In this document: one piece after another, positions 11,313-23,061 of the stretch
Numbering within the stretch: the first letter of the stretch is position 1
Layout of the letters: each line of letters begins with the position of its first letter
Origin: Tubulanus polymorphus
Taxonomy: Eukaryota > Nemertea > Palaeonemertea > Tubulaniformes > Tubulanidae
Assembly (NCBI RefSeq): GCF_964204645.1
Contig: NC_134029.1
Span: 12,140,850 to 12,204,849, forward strand
Length of the DNA stretch: 64,000 nt
Direction of reading: 5' to 3'
Position numbers and translations under genes: made by a program
The notes under the pieces: model-generated
What the model was told of the DNA's origin: nothing
The model's input: only the letters and a program-made list of their open reading frames with translations
Databases searched by the model: none

Positions 11313-11820
11313 AGTTTACACACTGAAAAACGTTGGGCTGTTGTAAGTTTAATTGGGATAAGTTAGCAATATAATGACCGCCCTCGCCCGCTGCATCTGA
11401 GACATGAACAAGTTGGACTGTGTTGCTTTGATGCTTTGACAAACGGACTCCTAAGCAATATGACCTGCCAAATCAAATGTAAATTAAGAAAGAAAACAAC
11501 ACAATTGATCAGTCAATGCCTTGCGTCTTCAAAAACATTTTCCCGGAAATATTTCTTTTTCTGGCCACCACCTGCCTCGACAAGCGACGTTTAAGTTGAT
11601 ACAACTGCCACCGGGGGACCATATCTTCAGTATCCTCAAAGCCATTTTGATTAGACTTGGTTGGTATATCGGTACTCTTTACATAGTAGCCCATTTGGAT
11701 CCACATAATCCAGCATATTGTTGACCCAGGTTGCGCTTCTTGGAAATAGTCCAATGTTATGGATGGATTTGAATAATTTCGATGAAATCTTTTTTTGTAC
11801 GCTTCCCATTGCAACATATG
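11313..11820. other. no gene seen
   Basis: Non-coding. Overlapping 67-102 aa ORFs on both strands have no recognisable domain. Confidence 0.5.
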
Positions 11821-11824
11821 AACC

Positions 11825-12290
11825 AGTTAGGCAGAAACCCGTTATCGCTGCTATGCAGCTATATTTATTATTATTATTTTCCACACTTTTTTTGTCAAAA
11901 GTACATAGGCTTTTTTACATTACTGCTGTTGCCGATGCAATCCGTCTGATATCATCCAGCTCACTTCGATCTACAAATACTCCATGCGTATTTTGAAGTT
12001 CAAACGTTACAAAAGCACTATCGGGCCGTAAACATTGAAAATTGAGCCCCATTCAAAGAGCCGACATGTTTTTCTAAGTCGTCTTTCAAAAATCTACCGC
12101 ATGTTTCTTGTCACGTCGATTATCAATTCAAGCATAAATTAAAAAATTTATTACCCAAAGATTGCACATTCAGCCGCGGTTTTTAAAAAACTTTTTTAAC
12201 AATAGCCCATTTTACTCATCAAATCATATTACCGAGACACAGGAAATTTACTACTTTTGATTTTAAAAGCACTGTCGAGCCGTAAACATC
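11825..12290. repeat. dispersed LINE-flank repeat, copy 1
   Basis: From cagaaacccgttatcgctgc (11831) through gggccgtaaacattgaaaat to taaaagcactgtcgagccg, this matches 14350-14757 with indels. It is the module that precedes the RT relics in minus-strand order, here without the RT portion. Confidence 0.65.
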
Positions 12291-13255
12291 AACTAATCGA
12301 TGTGTGTCGCTACATTGTCGTTCCGGGGATCAGCCTCTCATCAGCCTCTCCTCATCATGAGAATCAAATCGAGTACAAATTGATTTATTCCTACCTGTGA
12401 TTTGGCCACGGGCTTCAAGCAGTTGGTTTAACAATACATTTTTTCTTTACCAAATTAACCGTGTATTTACTAAGATTAATCATTAGTGTACCGGGGAGTC
12501 GTAGGCCTAAACTAAACACGCCAAAGAGATATGGCGGAGGAAAGCTGTTGTGTCGACGAAGTATCAAAATAAAAGAATTTATTACGTTATTCGGCCGCAG
12601 GCTTCAACCTCTATATCAATACCATCAATACTCTATATTTCCTACAGTACAAACCGATCATTGTCAAATGCACAAGGTATTTACTAAATACAAGTAACAC
12701 ACTCTTAACGCACTCTTATCCGTATGCTGGACTCACACTTGACATTTGGAGTAAGTGTTCGTTGTGGGGGAAAGGAGATCGTTCGCTGTGTCGCTTGAAG
12801 TGTTTATCGAGTTTTACGCGACCTTAAGGCTTTTGGCCTACCGGTACTGAGCTTTACTGTCTCAAACAAACACAGTGTAATTGTTGCGTTTATTAACGGA
12901 CACATTGGATTGAACTTCAAAACAAAATTTACGATATTTAGGGGGGTTGTTATTCAATAGGCCTACGACCAATCTGTCCGGATGTTAGGCCTACGCATAT
13001 ACATAGGCCTACATAGGGTAGTAGCCTCTACTAGGTTAAAGCTAAGTTTACTGTAAAGGGGCATCAGATTTATTAAAATGCATGTTAATTAGTAATTAAC
13101 TGGTTCTGACTTGCAACGATCAATCACAATTAATTTTATTGGCAAAAATGAAGATTTTTTTGAAAATTTCGTCTCAGCCAACAGCTTTATAAGCCAGACT
13201 TTTCATTAGAGTTTTTTCATCATAAATGAAACTGGTATTTCATTAATTCCTATGA
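12291..13255. other. no gene seen
   Basis: Non-coding, with several aggccta motifs (12840-13010). A short stretch at 13000-13130 resembles 8770-8890 (cctacataggctaatagcc/cctacatagggtagtagcc), so more of the LINE-associated repeat is duplicated here. Confidence 0.5.
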
Positions 13256-13482
13256 CTTAAGCCGGGCGTAGGTCGGCAGCGACGGCTTGTGACTCACTGC
13301 GCCGCCATTCACTGCGACCGCCAGCGACGATTGTGTCGCAATGACTCATCGACCTACGCTCCCTTGCGACGAGTTGCGACTGTCAGCAACGCCAGTCACA
13401 AGGAGTCACACATGTTCTACTTTCTGCGACGCGACACGATTGTCACAATCAACCTATGCGCTCTTGCGTCCGGCTTTAAGTT
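13256..13482. mobile_element. 227-bp GC-rich MITE
   Basis: The ends cttaagccgggcgtaggt and the inverted gcgtccggctttaag bound a GC-rich block full of gcgac motifs in AT-rich surroundings. I see no convincing target duplication. Class is unassigned. Confidence 0.5.
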
Positions 13483-13499
13483 ACTGCAGAGCCCCACAT

Positions 13500-14045
13500 A
13501 TATCTTTTTTTCGTTCTAAAAACCTTTCACTTGAAAATTCTTTTGTCTGAACAAATTTTATTTCGTTCAAACCAATAATGTTCTGTTCGATTGAACCAAT
13601 TTGAAAAAATCGTTAGAACAAAGTTGAACAAACTTTTTTTTGTCCAAACGAAAGCTTTTTCGTTCAAACAATCGTTCGATCGAACAGAATCGTTTTGATT
13701 TGAACAGAATTTTCTTGTCAGAACATTAAGTTTTTCGTTCGAACAAGTATATTGTAAAAAGTTTTTTCTCCGAACCAAAAGTATTAAGTTTTTCGTTCAA
13801 TCGAACAGAATCGTTTTCATTCAAACATTCGTTCGAAAAAATTGTTTTTGCTCAACCAAATTTTTTTGCCGCGACAAAAAGTTTTTCATTTCAACAATAA
13901 CATAGCTTTTTATTCGAACACTTTTTTTTTAGAATGAAGAAAAGTTTTGGTTCAAACAAAAAGCGTATTGTTCGATCAAACAGAATTGTTTTCATTCAAA
14001 CAAGATTTCCTTGTCGGAACATTAAGTTTTTTGGTCGAAGAGCGT
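13500..14045. repeat. degenerate GTTCGAAC-rich repeat, copy 2 (longest)
   Basis: Dense alternation of cgttcgaac, gttcgatcgaacagaatcg, ttcattcaaacattcgttcg and fttaagtttttcgttc-type units (the last read as attaagtttttcgttc). Many units are themselves palindromic (gttcgatcgaac near 13674-13685). It ends where the LINE RT relic begins. Confidence 0.7.
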
Positions 14046-14400
14046 GTGAAGGTCGTTTTGGAAATTTACTCGGTCTGGTATATTTTGGATAACTGTGTAT
14101 GTCATTTGTCAGGACATTAAACAGAAGACGACTTAGGATACTACCTTGCGTGACTCCACTAGTTAGACCGACTTATTCCAAGATGAGGCGTTCCGTTGAT
14201 TTCGGCTACAAGTTTTCGTTCAGAGATAACTGCTGAGCCATTTGGGCGTCCTATCATTGATACTGTTTCCTAATAGCCTGTTTAGTAATGGCTGATGTTG
14301 TACCTTATCAAATGCTTTGTCGAAATCCACCATTGAACAGGATTCTAAGACTGTGCAGAAAACCTGTTATCGCTGCTTTGCAGCTATATTTATTATTTCA
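14046..14400 (-). pseudogene. LINE reverse transcriptase relic 2
   Basis: Nucleotide sequence matches relic 1 on the minus strand (gtgtgactccactagttaga compared with gcgtgactccactagttaga; aaccttatcaaaggctttgt compared with accttatcaaatgctttgtc). The palm-motif region is shorter because about 90 bp present in relic 1 is missing between the taccttatca and ttgaacaggattctaa blocks. Stops and frameshifts throughout; no intact catalytic motif. Confidence 0.65.
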
Positions 14401-14757
14401 TGTCACACTATTTTCACTAAAAGAATATAGGCTAATAGAATATATTCGATCTACAAATACTCCTTGCGTATTATCATGAATCAACGTTAAAAAAGCACTG
14501 TCGGGCCGTAAACATCGAAAATTGGGCCCCATTCAATGAGGTGACATGTTTTTCTGAGTCGTCATTCCGAAATCCACCGGAGGCTGCTGGTCACTTCGAT
14601 TATCAATTCAAGTGTAAATTAACAAATTTATTGTCGCAAGACGTCACATCCAGCCGCTGCCTTCAAACAGTAAATTTTAACAATTACCCATTTTCTTCAT
14701 CAGTACACTTTACCGACCCACAGGATATAATTTACTACTCTAAATATTATAAGCACT
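14400..14757. repeat. dispersed LINE-flank repeat, copy 2
   Basis: Direct copy of 11870-12290, including gggccgtaaacat, gattatcaattcaag and caattacccatttt blocks. It runs into the third GTTCGAAC-rich patch. Confidence 0.65.
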
Positions 14758-14932
14758 ATTTTGTCCAAACGAAATGTTTTTCGTTCAGTCAATTGTTCGA
14801 TCGGACAGAACCGTTCCCATTCGGACAAAATTTTCTTGTCGGAACATTAAGTTTTTCGTTCAAAGAAGTATATTGTAAAAAGTTTTTTGTCCGGACACAA
14901 AGTATAAAGTATATTGTTAAATCGAACGAGAG
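14758..14932. repeat. degenerate GTTCGAAC-rich repeat, copy 3
   Basis: Contains ttgtccaaacgaaatg, cagtcaattgttcgatcgga and attaagtttttcgttcaaag, the same vocabulary as copies 1 and 2. It is followed by the third RT relic. Confidence 0.6.
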
Positions 14933-14934
14933 AA

Positions 14935-15415
14935 GACGAAGGATACTACCTTCTTGTGTGACTCCACTAGTTAGACCGATTTATTCCAAGATGAGTTCCT
15001 TCGATTTTGGCCACCTGTTTTCCTTCAGAGAAATATGCTGAGCCATTTAAACGACCCATCTTTGATACCATTTTCGAATAGCTTGTTTAGTAATCACTAA
15101 TGTTGTACTTTATCAAATGCTTTGTCGAAATCCATAAATACTAATAGGCCTAACAGTCGATTTTCCAAAGTCAAATAACTATCTGGTTCAGTCATCCATG
15201 GTTTCAAAGTAGGCCTAATTGACTGTTTGTCGACCGTCCTTTTATACAACCGTGTTGACGGTTGAACAGGATTCTAAATTCCCTTCATATCCATGGCATG
15301 GTTTGGCTGTATCGCGTATACGCGATCGTGGTCGACACATTATCTAGACAAGATCAAGTATACGGACAAGGAAGGATATGCAGAAAACCCATTATTGCTG
15401 CTTTGCAGCTATATT
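14935..15415 (-). pseudogene. LINE reverse transcriptase relic 3
   Basis: Matches relic 1 over the tgtgactccactagttagac block, the tatcaaatgctttgtcgaaa block, the tgactgtttgtcgaccgtcc block and the final gcagaaaacccattattgct block. About 100 bp (15281-15380, with tatcgcgtatacgcgatcgtgg) interrupts the last part and is absent from the other copies. Non-functional. Confidence 0.65.
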
Positions 15416-15491
15416 TTATATTTTTTTCTTGTTTATTTTCTATGAAATGAATTTTTGCAAACCGGTAGCCTATGTGACAGATTTTTTAACT

Positions 15492-15703
15492 TCACACCAG
15501 TTCAGTGAGCCACTGGACCATTGGTCCTTTATTTCCACTATCAAATACTGGTACCCGTCGAAGAACGCAATGGGCTACTTCAATGTCACATAGCAATAAT
15601 GTATCACTAAGCTTTCCATTAATCGTGTTTACCGCTAACTCGGCACAATTCTTATTTTCATTTTCGGGAATTCCAAATATTTTGATATTTTGTCGTCTGG
15701 ACT
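15492..15703 (-). pseudogene. LINE ORF1 RRM-like fragment
   Basis: Minus-strand frame from about 15703 down to TGA at 15492 reads RRQNIKIFGIPENENKNCAE and continues for about 70 codons. Known: an RR-NI-I-GIPE start followed by an acidic helix is typical of the RRM of L1-type ORF1 proteins. A stop lies just upstream, so the coiled-coil N-terminus is lost. It directly abuts the BEL LTR at 15744, so the BEL element may have landed in this LINE, but I could not find the continuing ORF1 on the far side of the BEL element. Confidence 0.5.
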
Positions 15704-15743
15704 ATTGGTTATTATCAATGGTGGCTTCGGGCATCGTCAAGCT

Positions 15744-15941
15744 TGTTTCCTTAGTCCTCAGAATATAGACGAGTTAGGCTGGTGTTTAATAACAGAACTG
15801 TATTTACTCTTTGTACAGCATAATTTACTGCTCACAGCATGCGTGCGTGCAGCTTGACAAGAGAGGTAAGACTGAATCACAAAACGTACAGTAAACGCCC
15901 ACTGAAAAAGGCGCGAAAACCGATTACCCGTGAAGCGTGTC
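15744..15941 (-). repeat. BEL 3' LTR
   Basis: 198 bp from tgtttccttagtcctcag to tgaagcgtgtc, equal in length to the 21186-21383 copy. In the element's orientation it follows the integrase region directly. Confidence 0.85.
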
Positions 15942-18900
15942 TCTTGCCCGTTTTGCGGCAAGACGTTCCGGGCGAGCATGTTGTACTGCACCTACACAAG
16001 TGCCTCCATCGGAATCGACCGTATTTATCTCGTTAACTGAGTCAGAGCTAGAAAACTCGAGGGGATATAATTTAGTTATTGGCCGATTGGTCACACCTGT
16101 TGACGTGCGGATATCAACATGCCTAATAAGACCGTCGCAACCAGTATTAAGGCGTGTGACAACTGCAAGTCTCCAACTTAACCGAGGACCTTCGTTGTGC
16201 ACAATTACAACATCACCCTTCTTGATACTTCGAACCGTGGTACCAGAGCGAGTGTGTTTCTCTCGTAAAGCGGTCAAATATTCATTTCGCCAGCGGTCAT
16301 TGAAATGATGTAGTAAAAAGGCACGATGTTTTGCTCTTTGTCGTATGACAGTAGCATCAATGAAATCAGGGTCTGCAGAGATGGCGTGATGGCATCTGGA
16401 TCTCTTAGATCAGTAGAAACATGTGTCAAGGGTCGGTCATTTAGCATAGATTCTATCTCAGACAAAAGCGTTTGTAATTCATCTCGGTCCAGTTTGTTTT
16501 TCCGCATGACTTTCTTAAGTAAGGTTTTTGTCATGCCGATTACCCTTTCCCAAAATCCACCAAACCACGGTGCTCTTTTCGGTATGAAAAACCAAGAACA
16601 ACTATTTTTAGCAAGATGTGTTTTGATGGCGTGGTTTTCGATGAGAGATTTGATTATCTCAGTCGAACATTCGAACGTCGATTGATTATCTGACATCATG
16701 AGAGACGGTACACTACGACGACTGCAAAAACGACGAAAAGCTAACAAAAATGAGTGAGTCGTCATGTTAGGTGTCAGTTCTAGATGGATGCATCTTGTTA
16801 CAGCACAGGTAAACAAACAGATGTAAGAATCTTCTCCGCCTCGACCTGTTATTTTGCCGGTTTAGTCTACCCCAGTAATTGCAAATGGAGCGGCGCTTTG
16901 AACTCTATTTGTCGGAAGAGGAGATGGATTTGGATATGCATATGGTTGCGCATGAAGCTTTTTGCAAGGGATGCAGCGATTAAGATCCTTTTTTGTGAGT
17001 TGAGTCAAACATGGAATCCAGATATCTTGCCAAACTTTAGCGACAGTATTAGTTATCCATGAGTGCAGGATATCTTCGTGAGTCTGCAGAACGATTAGTG
17101 TCGATAAGTGATGATGTGGAGAGAGTAAAATAGGGAATTTAGTGCGATCCTGTAATTGTGCATTATGAATGCGACCCTGCGATCTCAATACAGAGTCTTT
17201 ATCTAGATATAAGCTGAGTTTTTTTTGATACGATCGTTCGTTTTGTGTGTAATAAGCAATCTGATCTCAGACTCATAAGTTTGTCTCTGACTGCATTTAA
17301 CCCAACAAGTGAAAACTGTTGACAATTCAATGAACGTTGGAGGACCTGTTTCCACAGGTGATTGCCCCCTACAAATGGTCAGAAATCTGAACACAAAAAC
17401 CGGTGTGACAAGTAAACGCTGTAGACTTGAAAATTCTTCAACGTTCATGATTGCGTCAATGCGATGTGAAAATTAATCAGAGCGGCAAACGAAGATAAAT
17501 CGCTGTCTATCACCCGTACCAAGGAAACTGATGTCAATTGGCTATTGAAGTCAACCAGGAAGGATGGACCCTGCCACCACAAGTTACTTCCTAAAAGCGT
17601 CTCAAAAGAACAACCTCTACTTACTAAATCTGCAGGATTATCTGATGATGAAAAATGTTGCCAAGAAATTGTGAGGTTACCCTTATCAATCTCAGAAGCG
17701 ATCTCCTTCAAACGATTAGTCTCAAACTGTCTCAAAATCTTATCACCAGTGATCCAAGCAAGAACAATTTCGCTGTCTGAAAATATGGTTGCTTGTAGCT
17801 TTAATTCAAGACTGGAAATTACGTTTGAAAGTAAACGCATACCAATGCAAACAGCCATCAATTCTAGTCGAGGGATAGATAATTGTTTGATCGGTGCTAC
17901 TCTGCTCTTGGCTGTTAACAATGAAACAGATGAACCACAGCGTATATAAATAACAGCCCCGTATGCGACCTTACTAGCATCACAAAAGACAAAATACTCA
18001 TCTTCTCCAGAGAGAGAGAAACACTGACGCGGGAACTTCAATTCACTAAATTTACTGAAATCACATATGATACTGAACCATTCAGCTTGAAGTTCTTCAC
18101 TGATCGGATTGTCCCAGTCACACTGTAACTGCCACAATTTTTGAACTAGCAACTTTCCTCTAAGTGAAACCGGTGATACTAAACCTAAAGGATCGAAAAT
18201 CTTCGAAGTGTCACTTAAAACCTGACGTTTTGTGACAACAGATGCATCAGTAAGAACATTTCATCAGTTGTGGCGTCCCACATCATACCAACAACGGATG
18301 TGATGCCTGGATCATGAATGCCGTTTTCTTGAGCGATTTTAACAACTTCAGAAGAATTTGAAGACCATGCTCGTAGATTGAACCCACCAAGCTGAAGCAA
18401 GCTCCTAGAAGTAGAAAAGAAATCTACTGCCTTGGCTTCAGATTCTAAGCTGCAGATGACATTGTCGACGTAGATGCTCTGCTTGATACTATCTGAAACT
18501 TCACATGGATTTAATTTGATGTGCTTCAATATTGTCGCATTGAGGATAAAAGGGCTACAAGTTGCTCCAAACAGAACGACACGAAATCTCCAGGTAATGA
18601 GTCTACTATTTGGATTAGCTGGGTCTTCTAACCATAAAATCCTGCAAAAATCCCTGTCATCTGGATGTAGATCAACCATGAGAAACGCCTTCTCAACGTC
18701 CGATACAGTTGCGATGGAATGTTGTCGGAAACGAAGCAAAATACCAAAAATGTCATTTTGTAACCTTGGTCCAGCTTCAAGACCATCATTTAGAGAAACT
18801 GAATGTTTTGAACCTCTACAAGAGCAATCATAAACTATGCGAACTGGTGTAGATGCCGAGTTACGATAGACTGCATGATGGGGAATATAATGACATGCAC

Positions 18901-20338
18901 CTTCGGCCTGAGCATTGGAGACTACCTCGATAAAACCACGTTGACAGTGTTCTTCGATGATAGATGCATACTGCGCGAGATGACCTGATTTAACTAATCT
19001 ATCAATTGTAGAACGAGTTCGATGTAAACAAATGCTATAATTTGTCGGTAATTCTGGGTGGTTCAATTTCCAAGGAAGTCTAGCGATGTACTTTTTATTC
19101 TCGTGGTCGTAAGTCAATGAATCTTTACAATAACGTTCAGCTGTTAGTACCTCATCGTCAGAAGCAGGGTGTTTGATTCCTAACGATTCTAAAGACAAGA
19201 AATCATGAAATTCTTCTAACTGCACTTCGACCTTGGATGTAGACTCATCAACCGTCAAAAAAGAAGCTGATATAGGAAATACAGGTGGAGTAGATGGCAT
19301 CGGACCTGATATTAAATGTCCAACCCAACTAGGAATAACGACAGGTTGGGCCTCATCACCACAACAGGTAAAACCCTTTTCTATAAATCTATAGTAGAAA
19401 TCAGAACCTATCAACATTCCAACATTGAAAAGTTTTTCAGCATTGATAGGATGAGCAAGAGTGAGTTTCTTTATTATAGGATAATGTAATAAGGTAGTTC
19501 TATCACCGAGAAATATTGGTCTCCCAACTTGAGGTACGACTAAAGCTTCTATTTCTATTGTTGGATTGTCAGAACAAACGACCTTCACCCTTACTACATC
19601 TAAAACTCGGAATTGTGGTTCTAACTCTTTCCCTCCAAACCCACTGACATTAACATTTTCAGTGCGGATGGACTTCAGCCCAAGCGTATCTACTAAGTGA
19701 CGATTTATGAACGAACGCTGTGAACCGTCGTCAAAAAGGACACCTGAATCATGTGAGTAAATACAACCTGAAATGCGCACAATTGCGGTCTTTAATAGAA
19801 TCGAAGCATTAACTGTGTTTACTACACTACTAGAAATGCTTTTTGAATCAGTTCGTTTAACTCTATTTTTGTCGTGTTCGCGCTCGATCAATGAGACTGA
19901 ACTATTATCAGAATTCTGAAATGAAGTACCTGAATCTAGCCGATTTTCAAAATTCGATCTTTTTGCTTCAAACCCCTCACATATACTAGTGTGGTGTTTT
20001 TTGTCACACTTTTTACACCTGGTTTCAGATTTGCAATCTTTGATAACGTGATCATTTCGCAAACAATTAAAACACAAACCTCGATCTTTGATTATACGTT
20101 TTCTAGCCAGAATTGAACTACATTTCATACAATTATTTGAGGAGTGATCACCTTTGCAATACGCACATTTCCTATTGGAAAATGGATAATGCCTAGATTT
20201 ACCAGTAATTGTGCCAGTAGCTACAAAAGAATTAACCTCGTTTCGTTCTTCAAATGAAATATTTCTGCTATCTGAGTTACATAATTCTAAGATATCAATT
20301 TCATTTTTTAGACATAATAGAAGATCCACCAATGTCTA
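15924..20338 (-). pseudogene. BEL pol: protease, reverse transcriptase, RNase H, integrase
   Basis: The first segment (20332-18215, 705 codons) has CCHC-like cysteine clusters near its N-terminus (CAYCKGDHSSNNC, CFNCLRNDHVIKDC), a protease-like GVLFDDGSQRSFI motif, then a reverse transcriptase with VRIVYDCS and IYVDNVI (YVDN at 18461-18472, a normal BEL variant of YXDD). After a frameshift near 18.2 kb comes RNase H (FVFCDASKVAYGAV; RLELMA; FSDSEIVLAW), then the HHCC region (CIPCKKLHAQ, about 16.93 kb) and the DDE integrase core (FTCAVTRCIHLEL; SDNQSTFE; APWFGGFWERV). Frames change near 18.2, 17.45, 17.2 and 16.28 kb, and a stop falls between 16862 and 16816. It is not translatable as one protein. 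Confidence 0.85.
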
Positions 20339-20347
20339 ATCGACGCA

Positions 20348-21160
20348 TTATCGACCACGCGATATATTTTGAACGGTAGATAACGGTAACTTTTCGAGAA
20401 GAACCGGCACTAACAAATCACCATACGAATCTGGTTGTTTTCCTAGGCTTTCGAGGGAACGAACGTAGATGTTAATATTATCGTAAAACGAACGCAATTC
20501 CGATACGGATGATGACGGTTTCCTGATGTTAAGAAGCGCTTTCATGTAAACTTTTACGAGCTTTTGCGGCTTTCCAAATCGATCGATGAGCAATTCTACG
20601 GCGTGGTTGTAACTATCTCCTGATGCAGATAACCCAGAAACACACGACAACGCGGTTCCTGATAAACACGATTTCAGATACGCAAATTTATTAACTTCTG
20701 GCAATTGGACATTATTATGAACGCACGATTCAAACGAATCCCAGAAATTTCTCCATTGTAACGGATCGCCATTGAATTTCGGTAACGTAAGTTTCGGCAA
20801 CTTTACTGACGAACTGAAACTACTGGTTGGGACGCAACGGTCGGGTATATTTTCCTGTTTAATTTCACGTATTAACGCCCGTGCTTTCCACAACGCTTCA
20901 TCTGCGGATTTTTCGTAGGTTTCGTGTTCCGACCAGCACGATTCTAACTCGCTGGGATCCACAACGTTTATAAATTCTTCGTGGTTACACGACAACGTAT
21001 GGAATTTCGATTCTAATTTCGTTGTAATGTCTTCCAACAAACTGGTATCGTCGGAATGGGCAGACACTAAACGATCAAGTTCGTTGACGTACCTTGTTAC
21101 TGCTCGTCTGATTCCTGTTCTGTTTCCCTTCAAACGAAGTTTCTCGTCTGAAGCTGACAT
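20348..21160 (-). pseudogene. BEL gag
   Basis: 270 codons from ATG 21160. The N-terminal half is helical and charged; the central LPKLTLPKFNGDPLQWRNFW is the conserved BEL gag (DUF1759-like) start, followed by the capsid-like segment (FAYLKSCLSGTALSCVSGLS). It stops at TAA 20348-20350 and a second in-frame stop (TAG 20336-20338) lies four codons on. Downstream the same frame continues into pol, so gag-pol was one reading frame now broken at the junction. Role: packages element RNA into cytoplasmic particles. The two stops are probably decay, since BEL elements normally use one long frame. Confidence 0.8.
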
Positions 21161-21165
21161 TTTTC

Positions 21166-21182
21166 ACGTTTCGAGGGACCAT
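21166..21182 (-). promoter_or_regulatory. candidate BEL primer-binding site
   Basis: In element orientation tggtccctcgaaacgtg begins four bases after the 5' LTR, the right place and with the right TGG start for a tRNA primer site. I could not match it confidently to a particular tRNA. Confidence 0.4.
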
Positions 21183-21185
21183 TTA

Positions 21186-21383
21186 TGTTTCCTTAGTCCT
21201 CAGAATATAGACGAGTTAGGCTGGTGTTTAATAACAGAACTTTATTTACTCTATGTACAGCATAATTTACTGCTCACAGCATGCGTGCGTGCAGCTTGAC
21301 AAGAGAGGTAAGACTGAATCACAAAACGTACAGTAAAAGCCCACTGAAAAAGGAGCGAAAACCGATTACCCGTGAAGCGTGTC
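21186..21383 (-). repeat. BEL 5' LTR
   Basis: Direct copy of 15744-15941, upstream of gag in element orientation. In this orientation the LTR ends in aaaca just before the leader. Confidence 0.85.
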
Positions 21384-22027
21384 GGAATACCGACACAGCT
21401 CATTCCGTATATGAATCATTTCGCTTTTTAAAGGCCGAGGAGTATGGATGCTAGTTAACCGGGTGGCAAACACTTGAGATCGGCCCTCCCACTAACTACA
21501 GTATCTTGTTTATAATGTTTACAGGGAGCGAGGATGGCTCACAAGAGAAAACCAGTTCACACACAGTTGAATTTGACAAATTCATAAAAGTTTTCGTATC
21601 AAGTTCTAAACTAATTTTAAATAATCTAGTCATAGTGGGAATGAAAATCTGATGCTAGCTCTCATTTTTGTTGAGATAGGGCCAAGATTAAAGATTTTAG
21701 GGACATTTCAAATTTTTTGAAAATCATTAATTTTTATCCGATTTCGATGAAATTTGGACGCAACATTGATGGTAGATAGCTAAACAAGTGTATGAAATAT
21801 CAGACTGATCCATTGACCATAGAAAAAGTTTTGATGTTGCCAAATTTTGGTACTATGAATGAGGCTATGTTTTGTTTATGTATACTGATGACTATAGGTA
21901 TCAAATTACTGTTAATGTGCGCTGTGAGCTACACTAATTCACTGGATGACTCCTCCCTCTATGTCATTCAAAGATTCAAATTTTGATTGAAATACCAACT
22001 AAAAAGCTTAATTTCTCGAAAAGGAGG
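21384..22027. other. no gene seen
   Basis: Non-coding spacer between the BEL 5' LTR and the Academ-like element, with gtgtcggaataccgacac as a small hairpin directly at the LTR edge (21379-21396). Confidence 0.5.
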
Positions 22028-23042
22028 TAGTCAGCCAGCCAATCATGGAAAATTCGACGATCACGGCATTTTTTGTTACAGCTTGGCATCCGTGCTCATT
22101 TGATAGCAGAGTATGTGGGCTATCATGTGTGGTGGATGCCTTTTACAATTTTTTCGTTTTTTGGCCTACAGGGGGCGTTAAAGTCAGACATTTTGAAATT
22201 TAAACATCTTCATTTTCATTTGGCAAGGAAATACACTTTAAACTACTTTTGCTAAATAATTCGAATATCTCATCTTAGGTTTGGAGTAATTTTACAATCT
22301 AAACCTTTTCTGAGTTGGGGGATTGCAGCGCATATAGCGCTACGTTAATTTTATGCAAACGTTCATTTGTTACCTAGTTACAGCAGCAACAATCGTGTAA
22401 TATTCCCTTGAAAATAGCGAATTTCTTATAAAATATTCATTTTAAAGGTTATTGGCTCAAATAGTGATGTTGTTAATGTTTTTTGTTGATTATTTTGATA
22501 TTTCTTTAAACTTACTTATAACTCGTATGTACTTGGTCAATATCGGGATTAACTGTTTATTGGTTTCTATGGTAACAACACTTCAAATCTGCGTTCTTCA
22601 TCCGTCAGGTACCGGTATTTTGGGCGTTGGGTCTTTCGTGACATTCCAAATGTCCTCAAACTTGCCTAAAGTCTTCAACCATGTATTGGACCGCTTATTA
22701 CTACGTCTTGCAAACAACTGAATTGCAACAATGGTAACCATTGTTGCAATTGCAGTAAAATCGCGTAATTTGTCCACATTCTTGACGTAACCAATGGATT
22801 AATTGAGGATGCGTTTATTTAAAACCATATTTAATCTTTTTTCTTTAAAATTTTAAAATCATTCCATATTCGTTCACGAGTAAATCTTAACTAAACGTTG
22901 TCACCATGGTAACCATACATTTTATGCATTTATTTGAAAAAATAGATTTTCTCCCATATCTTTTGAACCCTTTCACCGAATTTGTCGAATGAAAGCTCAT
23001 TTTTGAGGCAATTCCTTGAATTTTCTTTACTTCTAGGGCATG
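22028..23042. repeat. Academ-like left TIR
   Basis: Matches 29404-30427 in reverse complement over its full length, with sparse substitutions and one 12-bp difference near the tip (aatcatggaaaattcg compared with aaccttaaaaaactatcctaaaattcg). An 89-codon ORF (22452-22721) is mirrored in the other TIR, so it is not independent coding evidence. Confidence 0.9.
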
Positions 23043-23061
23043 ATACTACTTAACCTTTAGT

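Larger units (their letters stand above)
15744..21383 (-). mobile_element. BEL/Pao LTR retrotransposon, nearly complete length, coding broken
   Basis: Two 198-bp direct repeats bound a minus-strand gag-pol of BEL type. By eye the LTRs differ at about four positions (cagaactgtatttactcttt compared with cagaactttatttactctat; aaacgccc compared with aaaagccc; aaggcgcg compared with aaggagcg), about 98% identity, so insertion was fairly recent. I see no matching 5-bp target duplication, suggesting altered flanks. The pol stop codon lies inside the 3' LTR. Confidence 0.85.

Noticed and set aside
22452-22721. Conserved 89-aa membrane-like protein also found at 29723-29992
   Set aside because: Both copies lie in the two TIRs of one transposon, so identity is explained by TIR conservation, not coding selection.
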